Shown here: one piece after another, positions 17,683-26,487 of the stretch
Layout: each line of letters begins with the position of its first letter
How positions within the stretch are numbered: the first letter of the stretch is position 1
NCBI RefSeq assembly: GCF_014193695.1
Contig: NZ_JACHZR010000001.1
Span: 1,816,494 to 1,880,493, forward strand
Direction of reading: 5' to 3'
DNA length: 64,000 bases
Source: Rhizobium sp. BK316
GTDB taxonomy: Bacteria; Pseudomonadota; Alphaproteobacteria; Rhizobiales; Rhizobiaceae
Translations under genes and position numbers: made by a program
Notes under the pieces: generated by a model
Databases searched by the model: none
The model's input: only the letters and a program-made list of their open reading frames with translations
Told to the model about the DNA's origin: nothing

Positions 17683-18738
17683 TCATGCCGCCCCCGCCGC
17701 TTTCTCTTCGGCGATATCCAGCACCATCCGGCCTTCGATGGTTCCCGCTTTCAGGCTGGCAAAGATATCATTGATATCGTCGAGCGGCGCCCTGGTGATC
17801 TCGGCCCGGACGCGGCCGTCGGCGGCAAACGCAAGCGCTTCGTCGAGATCGCGGCGCGTGCCGACGATCGAGCCGCGCACGGTTATGCGCTTCAGCACGA
17901 CGTCGAAGATCGGTGTCTGGAAGTTGCCCGGCGGCAGCCCGACAAGGCTGACGGTGCCCTTCCGGCGCACCATCGAGAGCGCCTGCGAGAAAGCCGGCGG
18001 GGAGACGGCGGTGACGAGCACGCCATGTGCGCCGCCGCTCGTCGCCTTCAACACCTTTTCGACCGCGTCTTCGGAAAGCGCGTTGAGCGCAAGATCGGCG
18101 CCAACCTCGCGAGCGAGATCGAGCTTGGCGGCGGCGATATCGAGGGCGACTACCTTGAGGCCCATCGCCTTGGCATACTGGATCGCAACATGACCGAGGC
18201 CGCCGACGCCCGAGATCGCTACCCATTCGCCGGGCCGGGCTTCGGTTTCCCTGAGACCTTTGTAGGTCGTAACCCCGGCGCAGAGGATCGGCGCGATCTC
18301 GGCGAAATTAACGCCATCGGGAAGGCGTGCGGCAAAGGCTGCCGAGGCGATGACATATTCGGCAAAGCCGCCATCGCAGCTATAGCCGGAATTGTGCTGG
18401 TGTTCGCAAAGCGTTTCCCAGCCGGTCTCGCAATATTCGCAGCGCAGGCAGGCGTCGTGCAGCCAGGCAACGCCGACGGCATCGCCTTCCTTGAATTCTG
18501 TGACGCCGGGGCCGAGGGCGGCAACGACGCCTGCCGCTTCGTGGCCTGGAATGAAGGGCGGCCTCGGCTTGACGGGCCAGTCGCCGTCGGCTGCATGCAG
18601 GTCGGTATGGCAAACGCCACAGGCGACCACCTTCACCAGGATTTCGCCCGGTCCGGGAACTGGCACCGGCACGCATTCGATTACAAGCGGCCTGCCGAAT
18701 TCACGCACCACCGCCGCCTTCATCATCTTGCTCGTCAT
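17683..18738 (-). CDS. adhP: Zinc-dependent alcohol dehydrogenase (AdhP type)
   Basis: 351 residues of the medium-chain dehydrogenase family. CGVCHTDLH carries the catalytic zinc Cys, PGHEAAG the next ligand, and CLRCEYCETGWETLC the four Cys of the structural zinc; VGGLGHVAIQYAKAMG is the NAD loop. It should interconvert ethanol (or other primary alcohols) and aldehydes in the cytoplasm. The frame stays open to 19794, but ATG at 18738 has GGAG before it and starts at the expected point. TTGATCCATCGCAA at 18800-18813 followed by CATCAT at the right distance suggests low-oxygen induction, which would fit fermentative NADH disposal. Confidence 0.92.
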   Translation of the reverse strand: MTSKMMKAAVVREFGRPLVIECVPVPVPGPGEILVKVVACGVCHTDLHAADGDWPVKPRPPFIPGHEAAGVVAALGPGVTEFKEGDAVGVAWLHDACLRCEYCETGWETLCEHQHNSGYSCDGGFAEYVIASAAFAARLPDGVNFAEIAPILCAGVTTYKGLRETEARPGEWVAISGVGGLGHVAIQYAKAMGLKVVALDIAAAKLDLAREVGADLALNALSEDAVEKVLKATSGGAHGVLVTAVSPPAFSQALSMVRRKGTVSLVGLPPGNFQTPIFDVVLKRITVRGSIVGTRRDLDEALAFAADGRVRAEITRAPLDDINDIFASLKAGTIEGRMVLDIAEEKAAGAA

Positions 18739-18799
18739 GATCTCCATCCTTTCGCAATGATTGTCCGGCGTGATGATGAAGGGCACGCCCACCGGCGCA

Positions 18800-18813
18800 T
18801 TGATCCATCGCAA
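18800..18813 (-). promoter_or_regulatory. FNR/FixK/NnrR-type box before adhP
   Basis: TTGATCCATCGCAA (TTG-N8-CAA). Its centre is about 31 bp from a CATCAT hexamer at 18771-18776, predicting a start about 27 bp before the adhP ATG. Confidence 0.55.
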
Positions 18814-18954
18814 GACACAAGTGTCTGGCGTCGCAGGTCGGGGCGCGCCCGTTCGGATGCTGCCTGAAAAACTCCATGCCGCCTCTGAACTGGCGATACG
18901 CCTGCGGCGTTCCTCGATCAGGCACGACCGCTGCAGATGCTTGCCCTGTCCTTC

Positions 18955-18968
18955 ATGACATATGTCAA
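18955..18968 (+). promoter_or_regulatory. FNR-like box before the HlyD-ABC operon
   Basis: ATGACATATGTCAA: the second half is a perfect GTCAA, the first half has one mismatch to TTGAC, and the core TGACATATGTCA is a perfect palindrome. AATAGA lies about 30 bp downstream of its centre, and the HlyD start codon is 76 bp away. Confidence 0.45.
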
Positions 18969-19043
18969 GGATGGCGGACGGGATTGCCAATAGAAGGACG
19001 AACATCGGCAACGTCCGCACAGGTTCGATTGGAGGCTCCGTCA

Positions 19044-20072
19044 TTGAGAAAGCATCAGCTTTGTGTCCTGGTTTCCGCCGCTTTTCTCCTTGGCCTCGGT
19101 CAGCCGGTTCTCGCGCAGGATCGCTCCTCAGTCTTCTCGGCTCGATTCGAGGCCCTCTGGAACAAGATGACCGGCCGAGGACTGCCCGAAAATATCTCCA
19201 TGTCCAATGGACGCATCGAGGCCCAGCAGGTGCTGATTTCGGCGAAATTCGCTGGCCGGCTTGCCGATGTCCTCGTCGATGAAGGCCAGATCGTCGATGC
19301 CGGTGCGCCGATCGCCCGGATCGATACGGCCGATCTCGATGCTCAGCTTGCTGGCGCCAAGGCCCAGGTTCGCCGCAGCGAGACGAGCCAGGTCGAAGCC
19401 GAGGCCTCAATTGCCCAGCGCCAAAGCGAATTGATACTCGCCAGGCAGGAATTCGAGCGCGCTCAATCGATGAGCAGCACGGGCAGCGGCACGATGCAGC
19501 AGCTCGAACTGCGCCGCAGCCAGCTGAGCGTTGCCGAGGCCGCACAAAAGGCGGCGCTCGCAAGCCGTGACGAGGCGGAAGCGACAACGGAAGCGGCGCA
19601 GGCGGAAGTGGTGCGCATTCAAACCGTGCTCGACGATGCCGTGCTGAAGGCGCCGCGCCGGGGCCGTGTCGAATATAAGCTCGCGCAGACCGGCGAAGTC
19701 GTTGCCGCCGGTGCGCCGGTCGCGACGCTGCTCGATCTCTCCGACGTGTCGATGACGATCTTCCTGCCGGCCCGCGCCGCCGGCACCTTGGCAATCGGCG
19801 ACGAGGCGCGCATCATTCTCGATCCGGCGCCGCAATATGTCGTGCCGGCAACGGTATCCTTCGTCTCCTCGCAGGCACAGTTCACGCCGAAGACCGTCGA
19901 GACACAGGACGAGCGCGAGAAGCTGGTTTTCAGGGTGAAGCTGAAGATCGCCCCCGATCTGCTCAAGGACTATGAATCGCGCGTCAAGACGGGTGTGAGG
20001 GGGATCGGCTATGTCCGCACCGATCCCAAGTTGGCCTGGCCGGCGGAGCTGCAAGTGAAGCTGCCGCAATGA
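19044..20072 (+). CDS. HlyD-family periplasmic adaptor protein
   Basis: 342 residues from a TTG at 19044 with GGAGG nine bases upstream; this start gives a clean signal peptide (QLCVLVSAAFLLGLGQPVLAQ). Then come a biotinyl-lipoyl strand (VLISAKFAGRLADVLVDEGQIVDAG), a long helical hairpin (about residues 110-205, very rich in Ala/Glu/Gln), the second lipoyl half (DAVLKAPRRGRVEYKLAQTGEVV) and a beta-barrel. It would bridge the inner-membrane ABC exporter to the outer membrane, as YhiI/YbhG do. The next gene starts inside its stop codon (ATGA). Confidence 0.88.
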   Translation: MRKHQLCVLVSAAFLLGLGQPVLAQDRSSVFSARFEALWNKMTGRGLPENISMSNGRIEAQQVLISAKFAGRLADVLVDEGQIVDAGAPIARIDTADLDAQLAGAKAQVRRSETSQVEAEASIAQRQSELILARQEFERAQSMSSTGSGTMQQLELRRSQLSVAEAAQKAALASRDEAEATTEAAQAEVVRIQTVLDDAVLKAPRRGRVEYKLAQTGEVVAAGAPVATLLDLSDVSMTIFLPARAAGTLAIGDEARIILDPAPQYVVPATVSFVSSQAQFTPKTVETQDEREKLVFRVKLKIAPDLLKDYESRVKTGVRGIGYVRTDPKLAWPAELQVKLPQ

Positions 20073-22789
20073 GCGAACCGGCCGTTCGCTTCACGGTCGT
20101 GACGCATCGTTACGGCCGGATTGCCGCACTCGATGGTGTCGACCTCGCCGTTCCCGCCGGCTGCATGGCCGGACTGGTCGGCCCCGATGGCGTCGGCAAA
20201 TCGACGCTGCTCGGTCTTGCGGCGGGTATTACCCGCATCCAGCACGGACATGTCGAGGTGCTTGGCGGCGACATGGCCGATCGGCGCCATCGTCGCGACG
20301 CCCGTGCCCACCTTGCCTTCATGCCGCAAGGCCTCGGACGCAATCTCTATCCGACGTTGAGCGTCGCGGAAAACCTCGATTTCTTCGGTCGCCTCTTCGG
20401 CCAGGACGGTCTGCAACGCCGTGCACGCATGGACGAACTATTGCGAATGACCGGCTTGCTGCCCTTTCGTGATCGGCCCGCCGGCAAGCTTTCGGGTGGC
20501 ATGAGGCAGAAGCTCGGTATCTGCGCCTCGCTCCTGCATGATCCCGATCTGCTGATCCTCGACGAACCGACGACCGGCATCGATCCGCTCTCGCGGCGGC
20601 AGTTCTGGGAGCTCGTCGATCACATTCGCGAGCGGCGGCCGCAGATGAGCGTGATCGTCGCCACCGCCTATATGGAGGAGGCCGAACGCTTCGACTGGCT
20701 TGCCGCATTGCACGCGGGCAGGCTGATCGCGACCGGCAGCCCCGGCGATATCATGCGGCAGGCCCGGCAGCAGACCCTGGAGGCGGCCTTCACGGCGCTG
20801 ATGCCGAATACCGGCAAGCTGGATCGCGGTCCACTGATCGTCACGCCGCGCGTGATCGCAGACGGACCGCCGGCAATCGAGACGGAAGACCTGACGTGCC
20901 GCTTCGGCGATTTCGTCGCGGTCGATCATGTCAGCTTCCGTATTGCGAAGGGCGAGATTTTCGGCTTCCTCGGTTCGAACGGCAGCGGCAAGAGCACGAC
21001 GATGAAGATGCTGACGGGACTGTTGCCGGCGAACGAGGGTGTCGCAAGGCTCTTCGGCCAGCCGCTGAAGGCCGGCGACATCGAGACCCGCAAACGCGTC
21101 GGCTACATGTCGCAGGCATTCTCCCTCTATGGCGAGCTGACCGTTCGCCAGAACCTCAGGCTGCATGCGCGTCTTTTCGGTTTGCCGGCGGCAGATATCG
21201 ACCGGCGCGTCGGCGAGATGCTCGCCGAATATGATCTCGGCGAATTCGCCGACCAGCGGCCGGAAGACCTGCCGCTCGGCATTCGCCAGCGTCTCCAGCT
21301 TGCGGCCGCCGTCATCCACAAGCCGGAAATGCTGATCCTCGACGAACCCACGTCCGGTGTCGATCCGGTGGCGCGCGACGCCTTCTGGCGATCACTGATA
21401 ACGCTGTCGCGGCGCGATGGCGTCACCATTTTCCTGTCGACGCATTTCATGAACGAGGCCGAGCGCTGTGACCGCATCTCGCTGATGCATGCCGGCAAGG
21501 TGCTGGCGATTGGCAGCCCGGCCGAACTCTGTGCCGAGCGGGGCGGGGCGACGCTGGAGGAAACCTTCATCGAGGTGCTGACCGAGGCGGGCATGGGCGA
21601 GGGCGCCGGGGCCGATGCGGGGGGCACCGCGCTCGCCGGCGGCACCGCCATGCCCACCCGGCTCTTCGACCCTCGCCGGCTCTTTGCCTATGCGCGTCGC
21701 GAGACGATCGAAATCCTGCGCGACCGGGCGCGGCTCGTCTTTGCGCTTCTCGGGCCGGTCCTGCTGATGCTCACGTTCGGATACGGCATCTCCTTCGATG
21801 TCGAGCATCTGCCTTTCGCCGTCTACGATCAGGATCAATCTTCAGAAAGCCGGCAGCTGGTGGAGAGCCTGCAGAGCTCGCGTTATTTCCAGGAGCAGCC
21901 GCCGATTGCCTCGACCGAGGAGCTGCAGCTTCGGCTGCAGGATGGTGAACTGATGGTGGGCATCGAGATCCCGCCCGATTTCGGCCGCGACCTTATGCGG
22001 CAGGAGGCGCCGGAGATCTCCGTATGGCTCGACGGCGCGATGCCGTTCCGTGCCGAGACAGCGCGCGGTTATGTTTCCGGCCTCGTCTCCTCCTATCTCG
22101 CCGATGTCTCGGCGCGGCACTCAGGCCGCTTCGAACAGCTCTATCCCGTCAATATCGAAAGCCGCTTCCGCTATAATCAGGATTTCAAGAGCGCCAATGC
22201 GATCGTGCCGAGCGTCATCATGCTGATGCTCGTATTGATCCCGGCGATCATGACCGCGCTCGGTATCGTCAAGGAGAAGGAGACCGGCTCGATTGCCAAT
22301 TTCCAGGCGACGCCGGTCACTCGTATCGAATTCCTGCTCGGCAAGCAGCTTCCTTATGTGGCGATCGCCTTCGTTAGTTTCCTGATGCTGGTACTGATGA
22401 TGCGCCTCGTCTTCGACGTACCGATCAAGGGCTCCATCGGGCTGCTTGCGGCAGGCTCGATCCTCTATATCCTCGCGACGACGGCCTTCGGTCTCTTCGT
22501 TTCGAGCTTCGTGCGCAGCCAGGTGGCGGCGATCTTCGCGACCGCGATCGTTGCGATCGTCCCGGCCGTGAATTTTTCCGGCCTGCTGGTGCCGGTCTCG
22601 TCGCTCTCCGGGGGCGGGCGGTTCATGGGGCTGCTCTTTCCCTCGGCCTGGTACCAGCCCCTGAGCGTCGGCGTCATCACAAAGGGTCTCGGCCTTGCCG
22701 AACTCTGGCCCAACCTCATCGTCCTTGCCGGTTTCGGTGTCGTGTTCGTTGGTGCCGCACTCGTGGCACTCAGAAAGCGGAGTGCCTGA
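20069..22789 (+). CDS. RbbA/YhiH-type ABC exporter: two ATPase domains fused to a permease
   Basis: 906 residues. ATPase 1 (about 1-240): Walker A GPDGVGKSTLL, signature LSGGMRQKLG, Walker B LLILDEPTTGID. ATPase 2 (about 270-500): GSNGSGKSTTMKML, MLILDEPTSGVD, but a degenerate signature LPLGIRQRL in place of LSGGQ. The rest (about 540-906) is an ABC-2 permease: a first membrane helix, a large periplasmic domain and five further helices including the VKEKETGSIANFQATPVTRIEFL motif. Together with the HlyD adaptor and the following ABC-2 permease it makes a tripartite drug/lipid exporter of the YhiHI-YhhJ class. Confidence 0.9.
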   Translation: MSEPAVRFTVVTHRYGRIAALDGVDLAVPAGCMAGLVGPDGVGKSTLLGLAAGITRIQHGHVEVLGGDMADRRHRRDARAHLAFMPQGLGRNLYPTLSVAENLDFFGRLFGQDGLQRRARMDELLRMTGLLPFRDRPAGKLSGGMRQKLGICASLLHDPDLLILDEPTTGIDPLSRRQFWELVDHIRERRPQMSVIVATAYMEEAERFDWLAALHAGRLIATGSPGDIMRQARQQTLEAAFTALMPNTGKLDRGPLIVTPRVIADGPPAIETEDLTCRFGDFVAVDHVSFRIAKGEIFGFLGSNGSGKSTTMKMLTGLLPANEGVARLFGQPLKAGDIETRKRVGYMSQAFSLYGELTVRQNLRLHARLFGLPAADIDRRVGEMLAEYDLGEFADQRPEDLPLGIRQRLQLAAAVIHKPEMLILDEPTSGVDPVARDAFWRSLITLSRRDGVTIFLSTHFMNEAERCDRISLMHAGKVLAIGSPAELCAERGGATLEETFIEVLTEAGMGEGAGADAGGTALAGGTAMPTRLFDPRRLFAYARRETIEILRDRARLVFALLGPVLLMLTFGYGISFDVEHLPFAVYDQDQSSESRQLVESLQSSRYFQEQPPIASTEELQLRLQDGELMVGIEIPPDFGRDLMRQEAPEISVWLDGAMPFRAETARGYVSGLVSSYLADVSARHSGRFEQLYPVNIESRFRYNQDFKSANAIVPSVIMLMLVLIPAIMTALGIVKEKETGSIANFQATPVTRIEFLLGKQLPYVAIAFVSFLMLVLMMRLVFDVPIKGSIGLLAAGSILYILATTAFGLFVSSFVRSQVAAIFATAIVAIVPAVNFSGLLVPVSSLSGGGRFMGLLFPSAWYQPLSVGVITKGLGLAELWPNLIVLAGFGVVFVGAALVALRKRSA

Positions 22790-22790
22790 C

Positions 22791-23912
22791 ATGTGGGGCA
22801 AGCTCAACCGGATTTTCCGCCTCGGCGTCAAGGAACTCTACAGCCTGAAGGCCGACCCTGTGATGATGGTCCTCATCGTCTACACTTTCACCATCGCCGT
22901 CTACACGGTTTCGACCGGCGCCAAGCTCGAGGTCGAGAACGCCTCGGTCGCCGTCGTCGACGAGGACCGTTCGATGCTCTCGACACGGCTACGGGATGCG
23001 ATGCTGCAGCCTTTTTTCAAGGCGCCGGTATTGATCGGCGCTGATGAGGTGGATGCGGCAATGGATGCCGGTCGATTCGTCTTCGTGCTGGAGATCCCGC
23101 CCAAATTCGAGGAGGATGCGATTGCCGGTCGCAAGCCTTCGCTGCAGCTCGATATCGACGCGACGGCCATGGCGCAGGCCGGCAACGGAGCCTCCTATAT
23201 TCAGAGCATTATTCTGCAGGAGATGGCAACAGCCTTGCCGAACAGCGCCGCCGCGTCACCGATCAATCTCGTCGTCAGCGCACGCTTCAATCCCAATCTG
23301 CAATCGACCTGGTTCACCGCGGTCATGCAGGTCATCAACAATGTGACGATGCTTTCGGTCATCCTGACCGGCGCAGCGCTGGTCCGAGAGCGGGAGCACG
23401 GCACGATCGAGCATCTTCTCGTTATGCCGGTCACGCCGGCGGAGATCATGATGTCGAAGGTCTGGGCGAACGGGTTGGTCATCATCGTGGCGGCGGTGCT
23501 GTCGCTCGTCGTCGTGGTCGAAGGGTTGCTTTCGGTGCCGATCGCCGGTTCGATCTGGCTTTTCGTCTTCTGCGCGGTGCTCTACCAGTTCTCCGTCACG
23601 TCGCTCGGCATCCTGATCGCGACTGCCTCAAGTTCGATGGCGCAATTCGGGCTGATCTCGATGCCGATCCTGATTGCGATGAACCTGCTTTCCGGCAGCA
23701 CGACGCCGATGGACAGCATGCCGCTCTGGCTGCAATATGCGATGGTGGTTTCGCCCGCGCCACATTTCGTGTCGCTGTCGCAGGCGATCCTCTACCGCGG
23801 CGCCGGCTTCGATGCGGTCTGGCAGGAGATGGCGGCGCTCATGGTGATCGGCGTGCTTTTCTTTTGCGGCGCGCTCATGCGGTTCCGCCGGGCGCTGGCG
23901 GATGCGCGGTAG
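22791..23912 (+). CDS. ABC-2 type permease (YhhJ type)
   Basis: 373 residues, starting at the ATG at 22791 one base after the stop of the previous gene; a longer frame from 22695 lies inside that gene. The topology is one N-terminal membrane helix (VMMVLIVYTFTIAVYTV), a periplasmic domain of about 150 residues, then five helices with the conserved VREREHGTIEHLLVMPVTPAEIM motif. It should pair with the permease half of the preceding fusion protein. Confidence 0.9.
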   Translation: MWGKLNRIFRLGVKELYSLKADPVMMVLIVYTFTIAVYTVSTGAKLEVENASVAVVDEDRSMLSTRLRDAMLQPFFKAPVLIGADEVDAAMDAGRFVFVLEIPPKFEEDAIAGRKPSLQLDIDATAMAQAGNGASYIQSIILQEMATALPNSAAASPINLVVSARFNPNLQSTWFTAVMQVINNVTMLSVILTGAALVREREHGTIEHLLVMPVTPAEIMMSKVWANGLVIIVAAVLSLVVVVEGLLSVPIAGSIWLFVFCAVLYQFSVTSLGILIATASSSMAQFGLISMPILIAMNLLSGSTTPMDSMPLWLQYAMVVSPAPHFVSLSQAILYRGAGFDAVWQEMAALMVIGVLFFCGALMRFRRALADAR

Positions 23913-24036
23913 GGATGATGGCAATGCCGCAACGTCGTGTGCAGGCCGCCCATACCTGGCAATCCCTTTGCATCATGTGCAGGGAGAAGGTCGGCGCGAA
24001 GGCAAAAAACAGCGCGCCATTGCCGAGGGCGCACGG

Positions 24037-24501
24037 TTATGAGTGCGCCGCCGTCTCCACCGCGCGGCTCGGCTTATGCCCCGGACTTTGCTTGCGATCG
24101 ACGAGGACCGAGCATTTGGCGTGGCGCACCACGCGGTCGACCACGGCCCCGAAAATATAGTCGGTGATATCTGCGACATGGGTCGACAGGATGATGAGGT
24201 CCGCCTGCTTCTCCCGCGCGGCGGCCAAAAGCACCCTGGCTGCGCTACCGGTATGGACCTCGACTACGGCGGGTATCTTCATCTGCCGGCAGAGCAAGGT
24301 GAGCTTCTCCTCGGCATCCTTTATGGCGGCGGTCTCGAAGTCCTCCGGCAGGCTCGTCGTCATGTAGTGTGGCATGGTTTCGACGGCGTGGATGACGAAG
24401 ATCGAACCATCCTTGTCGAGGAGGCCGGCTGCCCTGTTCAGGATGCGCTCGGCCGTTTCGCGAGGGCCGTTGCCTATTGCGCAGACTATCGTTCGGTACA
24501 T
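24037..24501 (-). CDS. Universal stress protein (UspA family)
   Basis: 154 residues in the Usp alpha/beta fold: MYRTIVCAIGNG at the start, the central VEVHTGSAARVLLAAAREKQADLIILSTH region and a C-terminal strand CSVLVDR. The usual ATP loop G-x2-G-x9-G(S/T) is modified (AVVDRVVRHAKCSVLV), so ATP binding is uncertain. A perfect TTGAC-N4-ATCAA box lies 60 bp upstream with a TAGAAT -10 at the right distance, so the gene should be induced when oxygen falls, as anaerobic usp genes are in other bacteria. Confidence 0.88.
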   Translation of the reverse strand: MYRTIVCAIGNGPRETAERILNRAAGLLDKDGSIFVIHAVETMPHYMTTSLPEDFETAAIKDAEEKLTLLCRQMKIPAVVEVHTGSAARVLLAAAREKQADLIILSTHVADITDYIFGAVVDRVVRHAKCSVLVDRKQSPGHKPSRAVETAAHS

Positions 24502-24560
24502 ATCGGATCACTACCCTTGCCCGCCAGATCGTTATTCTAGCCTCCTGCATGGATCAGACA

Positions 24561-24574
24561 TTGACCGACATCAA
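24561..24574 (-). promoter_or_regulatory. FNR/FixK box of the usp gene
   Basis: TTGACCGACATCAA on the plus strand (a near-symmetric site). A TAGAAT hexamer on the minus strand at 24534-24539 is 31 bp from the box centre, as in class II FNR promoters. Confidence 0.65.
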
Positions 24575-24778
24575 GAAATGGTCCCCTGCATCGTATTTGA
24601 CGCAGGACAGGGCGGCTGCGGCAGGCGGCATGAAATCTTCCGGTCACCGTTTCCGGGGGGCCGACATCGATCTTGCCGGCTTGGACTTAGCGCAATGGCA
24701 TAAGGCGGTTTGCGAGGGCAGCCATGCATGCCGTTGGGGAAGTCAGCCGAGCCACTGTCGTGAAAATCGACACAAGTC

Positions 24779-25342
24779 TCAGGTCCAAAGGGTGCTGATG
24801 GCAAGGGTCAGGGAAAAGGCGACCAGCACGGCGCAGCCGCAATGCCGCACAAGAGGCGGTATTTGCGCATGGCGTCCGACCAGCAGACCGCCAAGGCCAA
24901 GCCAGATCGCCGAGGTCACCGTCGCGCAGCAGACGAACGCTACGACCGCCACGGGTATACCCGTCTGGACCGAGGGTACAAGGGTAAGGCCGATGATGAT
25001 GGCCTTGGGATTGAGCAGCGTGGTGACGAAGAGCTGACCGACGCCGAGCGTGCTCTGGCCGCCCACCGGGACCGGCACCCATAGTTTCAGCGCAAGATAA
25101 AGAACCCAGATTGCCGAAATCAGCTTGACGGTGGCGGCGATGGCCGGATGGCCTTCAAGCAGCGGCGCGGCGATGCTCGACACCGGAATGATGATTACGA
25201 GATAGCCGAGTACGACGGTGGTGACGAGCGACAGGGACCGCCTGACGGTCAGCGCCGTCGACGCCAATGCCAAAACCGCATTGGTCGGGCCTGGAAGGAT
25301 CAGCAGCGAGAAGATGGCGATAACGAATGTCGGCAGGTTCAT
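24779..25342 (-). CDS. LysE-family amino-acid exporter
   Basis: 187 residues with about six membrane segments and the LPGPTNAVLALAST motif near residue 17 that marks LysE/RhtB translocators. It would export an amino acid or homoserine-lactone-like compound. Slightly short at the C-terminus compared with typical 200-210 residues. No box was seen upstream. Confidence 0.82.
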   Translation of the reverse strand: MNLPTFVIAIFSLLILPGPTNAVLALASTALTVRRSLSLVTTVVLGYLVIIIPVSSIAAPLLEGHPAIAATVKLISAIWVLYLALKLWVPVPVGGQSTLGVGQLFVTTLLNPKAIIIGLTLVPSVQTGIPVAVVAFVCCATVTSAIWLGLGGLLVGRHAQIPPLVRHCGCAVLVAFSLTLAISTLWT

Positions 25343-25509
25343 CAGATCCGGTCCTTGCGATTGTCTGCCACCCTTCTCACGAACTCGGGCGAACGGTTTT
25401 GATCTGTATCATTTCAAGCACCGCATCTGCCCGGACAGATCGCGAAGACCGTTGGGTGCCGATCAGCTGCGATCGGCTTGCCCTCTTGCCTGTATGAACT
25501 CCGGTCAGA

Positions 25510-25523
25510 TTGAGATTTGTCAA
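25510..25523 (+). promoter_or_regulatory. FNR-type box before the 70-aa gene
   Basis: TTGAGATTTGTCAA (TTG-N8-CAA). GATAGC at 25544-25549 lies about 30 bp from its centre. The predicted start is about 78 bp before the 25636 gene. Confidence 0.45.
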
Positions 25524-25635
25524 GGACGAGCAGGGTGAGGGGCGATAGCAACGACATGCGATCTGCGTCTGTCACGCGCAACCCTCGCATCACGATAGGG
25601 TGTGAATCCATGTTCGAAAAGCTGCCCGTGCTGCC

Positions 25636-25848
25636 ATGCTTCTGAGAGATCTCGATCCAGCCACTGCCGGGCGCGTTCTGCGCATCTATGACCGCATTGC
25701 AGAAACGTCATGGTTCAATCGCAACCGCGCCACCGAATGGGAGCTGTTGAAGCTCGTGCTTCGTCATGTCGCGCGCGATCAGGACGAGGAATATCTCCAG
25801 AAGCTATGCACCCGCGAAGCGTTCGAGCGTTTCTGCCGAAGCGCGTAG
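25636..25848 (+). CDS. Conserved-looking 70-aa protein
   Basis: A charged, helical protein of 70 residues (RIYDRIAETSWFNRN, LKLVLRHVARDQDEE). No domain is recognised. An in-frame stop at 25603 limits the start to ATG 25636, which has a poor ribosome site; a 11-codon frame starting at 25609 overlaps that ATG and could couple translation. The 3' end overlaps the convergent 132-aa gene by 45 bp. An FNR-type box lies upstream. Confidence 0.5.
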   Translation: MLLRDLDPATAGRVLRIYDRIAETSWFNRNRATEWELLKLVLRHVARDQDEEYLQKLCTREAFERFCRSA

Positions 25849-26202
25849 CCCAGCCGACGGGTCAATTGGGTGGGGAACGGATGTGATGGTGCTGCCGATA
25901 CCCTGCCACGTCCACAGCGGTTCTGACTGTGTATGACCGCGACGCCAGCGTCTTACGTCGGTTGCGGTGACCACCAAGGTCTCCGCATGCCTCGGATCGC
26001 ATCTGCCATAGGCGAGCGCGATCTCGCAAAAGCTATGCAGAAACTGGAAAAGCCGCGCCTCATTCGCACGCGGGGGCGATGCCACACTCAACAGCGATCG
26101 CCTTGTGACAATCACGGTCCTCGTTTGGCCAGCCAGCTGAAGAGCTACGCGACCGCATTTTTCCGCGTCGTCGAACCACGCCGAGATGATCGAGTACTCC
26201 AT
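25804..26202 (-). CDS. Small protein, paralogue of the 95-aa protein at 32498
   Basis: 132 residues from ATG 26202 (AGAGGGGAAC upstream). Over its first 37 residues and through SPPRANEARL, CEIA and DVRRW...H it lines up without gaps in the first part with the protein at 32498-32785, sharing the pattern I-x-A...G-x-V-x-L...G...R-x-VI...R...L...S-x-PPRA-x-E-x-RL...CEIA...DV-x-x-W. The extra 35 residues at its C-terminus are unique. A relation to DUF1488 proteins is possible but not certain. It follows the broken tatA-like gene by 47 bp and may share its promoter. Function unknown. Confidence 0.6.
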   Translation of the reverse strand: MEYSIISAWFDDAEKCGRVALQLAGQTRTVIVTRRSLLSVASPPRANEARLFQFLHSFCEIALAYGRCDPRHAETLVVTATDVRRWRRGHTQSEPLWTWQGIGSTITSVPHPIDPSAGLRASAETLERFAGA

Positions 26203-26239
26203 TTTGTTCCCCTCTGGACGTTCACCCGTGGCCTGCGCA

Positions 26240-26253
26240 TCGATCCTGATCAA
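26240..26253 (-). promoter_or_regulatory. Weak FNR-like box inside the tatA-like tail
   Basis: On the minus strand TTGATCAGGATCGA, one mismatch from TTGAT-N4-ATCAA. Its centre is only 44 bp before the ATG of the 132-aa gene, too close for a class II promoter with that gene's ribosome site, so it may act negatively or be chance. Confidence 0.25.
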
Positions 26254-26435
26254 GACCGATCTGCATCTGCGCCGTCCTTGTTCGTTTCGCCGGTGGCCTC
26301 GCCATCGATACCCTTCCTGAAGGCCCGGATCCCCTACGCGACATCGCCCATCAACTCGGGGATCCTGCCGCGTCCAAACAGGATGAGGACGATCGTAAGT
26401 ACGATCAGCCAATGGCAGGCGCTAAAGCTTCCCAT
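26250..26435 (-). pseudogene. tatA-like gene interrupted by an amber codon
   Basis: From ATG 26435 (strong AAGGAG ribosome site) the frame reads [19 protein letters not shown] then [14 protein letters not shown], the membrane helix, FGRG hinge and start of the amphipathic helix of TatA, the pore-forming subunit of twin-arginine export. The next codon is TAG where TatA has Lys; the same frame then continues GIRAFRKGIDGEA and an acidic tail to TGA at 26250. So 33 residues are made, or 61 with read-through. Since the flanking frame is still clean, the mutation is recent, or suppression occurs. TTGATCTGGAGCAA upstream gives it a box-dependent promoter. NirK, in this window, carries a Tat signal. 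Confidence 0.75.
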
Positions 26436-26487
26436 TCCAATCACTCCTTGAAACGCGATGAGCTTAGACCTTCCTGTTCGACCGTGA

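Noticed and set aside
18813..18826. Palindrome AGACACAAGTGTCT upstream of adhP
   Set aside because: It matches no operator I know and overlaps the end of a better-fitting box, so no function is claimed.
18739..19794. Upstream extension of the alcohol dehydrogenase frame to about 703 codons
   Set aside because: The extra part overlaps the HlyD gene on the other strand, is Arg/Ser-rich and has no domain; the family length and ribosome site fit the ATG at 18738.
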